Part shown: positions 58,578 through 64,000 of the stretch, piece after piece
Layout: each line of letters opens with the position of its first letter
Numbering within the stretch: the first letter of the stretch is position 1
NCBI GenBank assembly: GCA_905147135.1
Contig: LR990049.1
Coordinates: 17,315,428 to 17,379,427, forward strand
Direction: 5' to 3'
DNA length: 64,000 bases
Source: Blastobasis lacticolella
Lineage: Eukaryota > Arthropoda > Insecta > Lepidoptera > Blastobasidae
Program-made: the position numbers and the translations under genes
The notes under the pieces: model-generated
The model's input: the letters and a program-made list of their open reading frames with translations, nothing else
What the model was told of the DNA's origin: nothing
Databases searched by the model: none

Positions 58578-60002
58578 ATGGCATATAAATGTAACAAATG
58601 CAACATTGACATAACATCAAGACAATTATTATGCTGTAGAGAATGCAACAAATACTATGATTTGCCATGTGCAAACGTATCATTCGAGCGCTATAAGAAT
58701 ATGACTAAGGAACATAAGGAAAATTGGAAATGCAAACAATGCTACCAAAACTGGTCTATTAGGCGCCAGGAAACGTTGATGCAACATGATATTCCATGTA
58801 GTACACCAATGGATTTCGTCACCCAGCGTAAAAAGTTGATGATTAATGTGTCCACAAGCAATTCTTTTGAGTCACTTTGCACTGAAGATGATTCATACAA
58901 TATTTCAAGTTGTAAATTAAATAGAAGTTGCCCAGACTTGCGAAATGATGCCGAGGAAAGAAGAGTGTTACAAAGGGAAAATATGTCTTTAAAGTCAAAA
59001 TTGGAGAATGCTGAAGCTGAAATTGACAACTTATTATCGGAAAATTTTAAACTGCAAAATCTTATGAAGGAACGTGAAGCCAAATTAGATATATTAAATA
59101 AAATATGTAGATCAACAACTAAGAAGGAAACTTACCGGAAAACTCCTAGGAGTATCACTAAACGAAAATTAGATCTTTCACAACAGTCGCTAGCCCCGAG
59201 TACTTCAAAATTGCACCCGCCGGCATTGAAACCAAATGAAACCGTTCGTAGTACCACCGTAGCGCCATCTAGCGCATTTTCACAGAAACTAAATGCAGGT
59301 GTACCCGACGAGTTAACGACGTGTAACACCAATAGTAACAAAAATAATAATGAGACTGTACGACGGCGAAATATTGTAATTATAGGCGACGAACAAATTA
59401 AGGGATTATGTAAAATTTTAACGAGATCTCGATGTGATAAGTGGAACGACCAATATAATATATTTTCATTTGTAAAACCAAACGCTGTCTCAAAGGATGT
59501 ACTAAGCTATTGCAATAACTTACAAGATTTAAATAGAAATGATTATGTTATCATTTGTGCAGGCGGGAATGATACGAATCCAAATGTAGTATTTGGAAAT
59601 TTGTATTCTACTTTAAAGTTATTGTATAAAACAAATGTTGTATTACTCCCCGTCAACTATAATAAGAGTTTAAATGAGAAATTGTTAAATAATCAATTAA
59701 AATTATTGACCTCGGTATATCAGAATTGTAATTATATTGACATTGATTATTGTTTGGACCACAATTTATTTATAAATTTAGTACGTGATAGAATTAATAT
59801 TTTAATTGATTATTATGAATATAAGATGCAATTCTTGACAAGTGTAAATAAATTTGTATTGACTAATCCGATAAGACAAAGACTAAATAATAATTTGCAG
59901 CCCAAAAAGGGTACAATACCGTACTATTTTACAAGACTGTCTTCGGTAAAAGAGGATAAGTCGGATGTACCTGTTCCGAATGATAAACAGCTTTTTCGTT
60001 AA
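58578..60002 (+). CDS. CR1-type LINE ORF1: PHD-like finger, coiled coil, esterase-like domain
   Basis: The protein has 474 residues. Residues 5-55 form a Cys-rich finger with CxxC pairs at 5/8, 20/23 and a final CKQC near 52, spaced like a PHD finger. The PHD His position (five residues after Cys23) is Asp28. Residues about 126-176 have heptad-like Leu spacing and high Glu/Lys/Asn, a likely coiled coil. Residues about 264-420 resemble the SGNH-esterase domain of CR1 ORF1 proteins: NIVIIGDEQ stands where GDS is expected, and AGGND near 327 matches the GxND block. The catalytic Ser is Glu, and no clear C-terminal DxxH is visible. In this family ORF1 is thought to bind the element RNA and assist integration. 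The start chosen is the ATG directly before the finger. The frame overlaps ORF2. Confidence 0.9.
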   Translation: MAYKCNKCNIDITSRQLLCCRECNKYYDLPCANVSFERYKNMTKEHKENWKCKQCYQNWSIRRQETLMQHDIPCSTPMDFVTQRKKLMINVSTSNSFESLCTEDDSYNISSCKLNRSCPDLRNDAEERRVLQRENMSLKSKLENAEAEIDNLLSENFKLQNLMKEREAKLDILNKICRSTTKKETYRKTPRSITKRKLDLSQQSLAPSTSKLHPPALKPNETVRSTTVAPSSAFSQKLNAGVPDELTTCNTNSNKNNNETVRRRNIVIIGDEQIKGLCKILTRSRCDKWNDQYNIFSFVKPNAVSKDVLSYCNNLQDLNRNDYVIICAGGNDTNPNVVFGNLYSTLKLLYKTNVVLLPVNYNKSLNEKLLNNQLKLLTSVYQNCNYIDIDYCLDHNLFINLVRDRINILIDYYEYKMQFLTSVNKFVLTNPIRQRLNNNLQPKKGTIPYYFTRLSSVKEDKSDVPVPNDKQLFR

Positions 60003-62949
60003 CCATGACATAAAATGTATTAATCCATTAAGTAATAACAAAAACAGCACATTCAGAATATTACATCAAAATATTTGTGGAGTATTGGGTAAATTAGACG
60101 CGCTTGAAATAGTATTAACTGAGTTTAATAATAATAACAAAGGGTTTGATGCAATTTGTTTGAGTGAGACATTTGTTAAACAGGGTTCACATGCGAATAT
60201 TAAGTTAAAAAATTATAAGTTGGGTACATGTTATTGTAGAAAAAAAGGAAGAGGTGGTACGGCCATTCTCATTCATAAGCTATTCCGTGCAAAGCCGTTG
60301 CCTTTCATCACTGAATTAGCAAATGACATGTATTTTGAGGCATGTGGTATTGAAATAGAAGGCATGAATTTGATTATAGTAGTTATATACAGAATACCAA
60401 ATCAGAGTAAGGGCCATGTTGGCATATTTATTTATAAAATAAATAAATTACTTGACTATCTGTCTAAAAAACACAAAAATAAGAAAATAGTGTTATGTGG
60501 AGATTGGAATATTGATATCCTAAAAAACAATGCATTTTCGAAAGATCTAAAGAGCGCACTAAGTAATTACAATTTTAATGTACATATCCAGTCGCCTACA
60601 AGGTTGAATGCATGTTTAGATCAGATTGCTAGCAATGTGAGAAATGCAAAGCCGGAAATTCACACACTCAGTCTGTCTGATCACGAAACAGCCCAATCAT
60701 TACAATTAAATATACTTAAGCGGAAACCAATTATAACTTGGTATGAATATAAAAGAGACTATAACTCAGAAAATGTTTCTAAATTTCAGAATTGTCTATC
60801 AGCACTTTCCTTCTCTGAAGTATATAACTGTAAAGACGTAAATACTGCTTTCAATGAGTTCTATGATTTGCTGTGTTTGTTTTACAATATGTGCTTTCCC
60901 ATTATTAAGATCAAAGTTAATAATAAAAGTAAAAAATCTAACTGGCTAACAAAGGGGATAAAAAAGTCTTGTAAAGTTAAACGTAAATTACACATACATA
61001 ATAGAAATAGAAATCACGGAAATATATTGAATAACAGAAATAAAATACAAATGTACAATAAAATTCTAAAAAGGTGCATCAACTTAGCCCAAAAAAATTA
61101 TAATCACAGATACATTTATTCCAATAAGAATAAATGCAAGGCAACTTGGAATGTAATATCAGACACATTGAATGAGGACATTTACAGGAATGACATTGAA
61201 TCAATTAAACATAATAATGACATTTACCACAATCCAATTGACATTTGCAATTTATTTAATAAAATTTTCACTGACATTCCTAATAATAATAATAATATAA
61301 ATAATAATACCCCAAATTTGACATGTTCTACACAAAATAACATACATTCAATATTTTTAAAACCAATTGACGAAAATGAAATATCAAAAATAATAATGCA
61401 ATTAAAAAATACTAAAACTAGTGGTATAGATGACATTACAACAAATATGATAAAGGCTAATGCTAAGTGGTTATGTAAACCCTTATCATATATTATAAAT
61501 TTAACTTTTAGTCAAGGATCATTCCCTGAACAACTGAAACTATCAGTTGTAAAACCTTTGCACAAGAAAGGGGACCGTACAGACCCGAATAACTATAGGC
61601 CAATCACTATTGTTTCTATAATGTCTAAAATAGTTGAAAAGGCAATGTATGTAAGGCTAAGTGAGTTCATATCCAAATATAACTTACTACAACCTGATCA
61701 ATATGGATTCCGAAAAGGTTCTTCGACTGAATTGGCATGTTTCAATTTTGTTAAGTACATTACCGAATCATTAAATAACAAAACCCCAATTACGTCAATT
61801 TTCCTTGACATGAGCAAGGCATTTGATTATGTCAATCATGATAAACTGCTCTCTAAATTAGAAGTATTTGGAATAAGAGGCAACGCATTACAGTGGATTA
61901 AAAGTTATTTAGATAATCGAAAGCAATGCACAGAGTTAACCAGATTAGTCAAGGGAAATAATAGGGTAACTAAACAGGCCTATCAATCGACATTCTTAAA
62001 TAAAGTGTCAGGAGTACCGCAAGGTAGTATATTAGGGCCGTTATTGTTCCTTTTATATGTGAATGATCTACCTACAGTTACCTCACATAAATGTTTTTTA
62101 TTCGCCGATGACACGACAGTAATAGTAAAGGGTGAAGACTTATCTAATTATGAAAATAATTTAAATGATGCATTAAATGATATAATAACATGGATGAAAA
62201 ATAATAATTTAAATATTAATTTGACGAAAACTAATTTTATACAATTCCAATCATACAATACAAATTCACATAAATTAAATATAAAGCATAACAAATGTTT
62301 ATTACAAGAAACTAGCAGCACAAAATTCTTAGGTTTATTTATTGACAAACACTTAAATTGGAAGGATCACATTGACTATATTTGCAAACGGTTGGATCGG
62401 TTTGTATTTGCACTGTACAGACTGAGAAGTACTGTATCTATGGATGCAGCCCTAACTGCTTACCATGGGCATGTTTCCTCAGTTCTCAACTATGGACTTA
62501 TATTGTGGGGAAATTCAGTAGAGATAGGAAGAACTTTTAGACTTCAAAAGAAATGTGTTCGTGCAATTACAAAGTCATGGGTCACAGATAGCTGTAGACC
62601 ATTATTTTATAAATTACGAATCCTACCATTGCCATGTATGTACATTAAAAATATATGTGTATTTACGAAAACACATCCGGAATATTTTAAAAGTTTATCA
62701 GATGTTAGCCGGAGGACACAAAGAGCGCAATATATAAACATGTTGCATAAACCTCCGTGTAAAACCTACATATATAAAAAGAATGTATATAATATGTGTA
62801 TTACTATATTTAATAACTTACCCAATGAAATTAAAAAATTACCAGAAAGAGAGTTTAATAATAAGTTAACAGAGTGGCTTATCAAATATTGTTTTTATGA
62901 TATAAATGAATACTTAAATTTTAGAGATATGGTACCCTGTAACACATAG
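59965..62949 (+). CDS. CR1-type LINE ORF2: endonuclease and reverse transcriptase
   Basis: The protein has 994 residues. Residues about 30-245 form the apurinic-type endonuclease: HQNICG near 34, LSETFV with the catalytic Glu, GGTAILIH, CGDWNID near 178, and SDH near 238. Residues about 520-770 form the reverse transcriptase: NNYRPITIVSIMSKIVEK, QYGFRKGSST, DMSKAFDYVNHDKLL near 613, SGVPQGSILGPLLF near 682, and the active-site FADD near 712. A thumb region with STKFLGLFIDKHLNW follows. The enzyme nicks target DNA and copies the RNA there. All catalytic motifs I can check are present. The frame is +1 relative to ORF1. An in-frame second ATG at 59980 gives an alternative start, so the true initiation codon is uncertain. 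Confidence 0.95.
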   Translation: MYLFRMINSFFVNHDIKCINPLSNNKNSTFRILHQNICGVLGKLDALEIVLTEFNNNNKGFDAICLSETFVKQGSHANIKLKNYKLGTCYCRKKGRGGTAILIHKLFRAKPLPFITELANDMYFEACGIEIEGMNLIIVVIYRIPNQSKGHVGIFIYKINKLLDYLSKKHKNKKIVLCGDWNIDILKNNAFSKDLKSALSNYNFNVHIQSPTRLNACLDQIASNVRNAKPEIHTLSLSDHETAQSLQLNILKRKPIITWYEYKRDYNSENVSKFQNCLSALSFSEVYNCKDVNTAFNEFYDLLCLFYNMCFPIIKIKVNNKSKKSNWLTKGIKKSCKVKRKLHIHNRNRNHGNILNNRNKIQMYNKILKRCINLAQKNYNHRYIYSNKNKCKATWNVISDTLNEDIYRNDIESIKHNNDIYHNPIDICNLFNKIFTDIPNNNNNINNNTPNLTCSTQNNIHSIFLKPIDENEISKIIMQLKNTKTSGIDDITTNMIKANAKWLCKPLSYIINLTFSQGSFPEQLKLSVVKPLHKKGDRTDPNNYRPITIVSIMSKIVEKAMYVRLSEFISKYNLLQPDQYGFRKGSSTELACFNFVKYITESLNNKTPITSIFLDMSKAFDYVNHDKLLSKLEVFGIRGNALQWIKSYLDNRKQCTELTRLVKGNNRVTKQAYQSTFLNKVSGVPQGSILGPLLFLLYVNDLPTVTSHKCFLFADDTTVIVKGEDLSNYENNLNDALNDIITWMKNNNLNINLTKTNFIQFQSYNTNSHKLNIKHNKCLLQETSSTKFLGLFIDKHLNWKDHIDYICKRLDRFVFALYRLRSTVSMDAALTAYHGHVSSVLNYGLILWGNSVEIGRTFRLQKKCVRAITKSWVTDSCRPLFYKLRILPLPCMYIKNICVFTKTHPEYFKSLSDVSRRTQRAQYINMLHKPPCKTYIYKKNVYNMCITIFNNLPNEIKKLPEREFNNKLTEWLIKYCFYDINEYLNFRDMVPCNT

Positions 62950-63113
62950 TTATGTTAAAAATGACTAAAATGATTTAAATAGTATTAGCCATTACGATTT
63001 TATTGTGTAATTATAATATTTGTATGCCCACAATTGGGGTTAACACAGAGATACTCATAATCATGATTATATCCTAATGAACTGTATGCCTACCTGTGTC
63101 ACAAATAAATGCC

Positions 63114-63137
63114 TTTGACTTTGACTTTGACTTTGAC
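63114..63137 (+). repeat. TTTGAC tandem tail of the CR1-type LINE
   Basis: Four perfect TTTGAC hexamers follow AATAAATGCC. This marks the 3' end of the element, as short tandem repeats do in CR1-like LINEs. Confidence 0.9.
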
Positions 63138-64000
63138 AATATGATCAAGAATGTGTGAAGCCGCTGGCTGTACAGAAATAAAACTGTGTCGATATTTTTT
63201 TTGTTTGCTTTTTAATTTCAATTTTACTTTGTGCTGCTACTGTATCTAAGGTGCTTGATAAACTGATTAAGTACCGGTAATCTAATTGTGTTCAACTTGA
63301 AATATAAATGTTTATTGTAAAATGTTGCTTTGTCTCAAATGTTTGGCTTCCCAATACAACAGACTAATAAATCTTAATGAAGAGTGGCGGATTTGCGGGG
63401 ACAAAAGACGTTTGCGGCTACAAAAACAATTTAGGTGAGCCAAGCTCAGAGTGTGTCCTAACTCCTACGAGAAGTAATGAGACGTTCGATCTACAGAGTG
63501 CTTTATCATCGGTGACACCTGCGGGGCGTGGGGGGGCAGGTTACAGATCACCCCGTATAACTTACCGTTTTTTAATTTCAACGGGAAAGGCGTTAGAATT
63601 TGAGGGAAATTGATTTATCTCTTTCGCCATAACGGCTGTGGCGATGAAATTAAAAAGGCGAAGATGCAAATTAAGAATTAGTACCTATTCTTGGAAATAT
63701 TTCACAATTCTTTTTAAATTCATCTCGTCCACGAGAAATAAACTCGATTCCGAAACTGATTAAATTTTCCGTCAACATTGATCTAGGAATAAACGCAACA
63801 GCAACAAAAAAATTGGACACATTCCGTTTCAACAAAGGAGAGCAACCATGCCCGTTTAATCTATATGCAGCAAGCGTTCTCCCAAAATGCACTGAAGCGT
63901 ACAAATCAGGCAGGTAAAATTCCACAAAAAATGTCTCCTGCGACATTTCTGCGTCACGATCACCCACCCCCGCGTATTGTGTTACAACAAAAGTCTCTCA
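63138..64000. other. no gene seen right of the LINE
   Basis: Beyond the LINE tail I see AT-rich sequence with a short G-rich patch near 63525. Open frames at 63377-63613 (+) and 63671-63967 (-) are under 100 codons, show no family motif, and have no supporting splice sites. Nothing can be named here. Confidence 0.5.

Larger units (their letters stand above)
57860..63137 (+). mobile_element. nearly full-length CR1-superfamily LINE
   Basis: Seen: a GC-rich leader from about 57860, a T tract at 58500-58514, two overlapping long open frames (58578-60002 and 59965-62949), a 3' UTR of about 160 bp with AATAAA near 63104, and a tail of four TTTGAC repeats (63114-63137). Known: CR1-like LINEs carry an ORF1 with PHD and esterase domains, an ORF2 with AP-type endonuclease and reverse transcriptase, and end in short tandem repeats rather than poly-A. 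The 5' boundary is a guess and no target duplication was identified. Both frames are open, so the insertion is young. Confidence 0.9.

Noticed and set aside
13339..64000. Exons for the N-terminal half of Bib
   Set aside because: I looked on the minus strand for an HINPAVT-type motif and the LEFWRS start region and found no convincing match.

Overview
The window looks like euchromatic DNA from an insect, most likely a moth or butterfly. The grounds are an AT-rich background, many TAGGTA/TACCTAC words, several dispersed tRNA-derived SINE families, short inverted-repeat elements, RTE- and CR1-type LINE remains, and one host gene with a clear insect orthologue. There are no bacterial operons, ribosome binding sites, CRISPR arrays or rRNA genes. 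Host coding DNA is sparse. Most short open frames are chance or repeat-borne.

Left part (1-13.4 kb). The only recognisable host gene is the 3' half of big brain (bib), an aquaporin-family neurogenic gene on the minus strand. Four exons (13338-13146, 10872-10532, 10054-9861, 8728-8550) splice in frame with consensus sites. They give about 301 residues, from the region before TM5, through the second NPA motif, to the C-terminal tail. The first NPA motif and the N-terminal membrane segments were not found, so the gene must continue past the right edge of the window, be divided by an intron longer than 50 kb, or be broken. The last intron holds a partial tandem duplication of the neighbouring intron/exon junction, and that copy is split by a LINE 3' end.

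Middle part (13.4-57.8 kb). No host exon could be supported. If bib is intact this is intronic. It is filled with mobile-element debris: SINEs (about 16.2, 17.4, 31.1, 40.0, 41.2, 42.4, 45.2 kb), RTE-type LINE ends (14.0, 33.2 kb), short inverted-repeat elements (12.8, 23.1, 37.1, 38.9 kb), two hAT-type elements with clear 8-bp target duplications (39.5 and 53.9 kb), a 2-kb foldback with arms of about 470 bp (26.6-28.6 kb), a second inverted repeat built on LINE fragments (51.7-52.6 kb), and a 155-bp tandem array carrying a retroelement primer-binding-site-like motif (22.6-23.5 kb). Two TTAA-flanked foldbacks lie left of bib (3.7 and 7.4 kb).

Right part (57.9-63.1 kb). A nearly complete CR1-superfamily LINE lies on the plus strand. 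ORF1 (474 aa: PHD-like finger, coiled coil, SGNH-esterase-like domain) and ORF2 (994 aa: endonuclease plus reverse transcriptase) overlap by 38 nt, and a TTTGAC-repeat tail follows. Both frames are open, so the copy is young. ORF1 has lost key residues of both its finger and its esterase.

All family assignments come from reading the sequence and recalled family knowledge. No database search was run.
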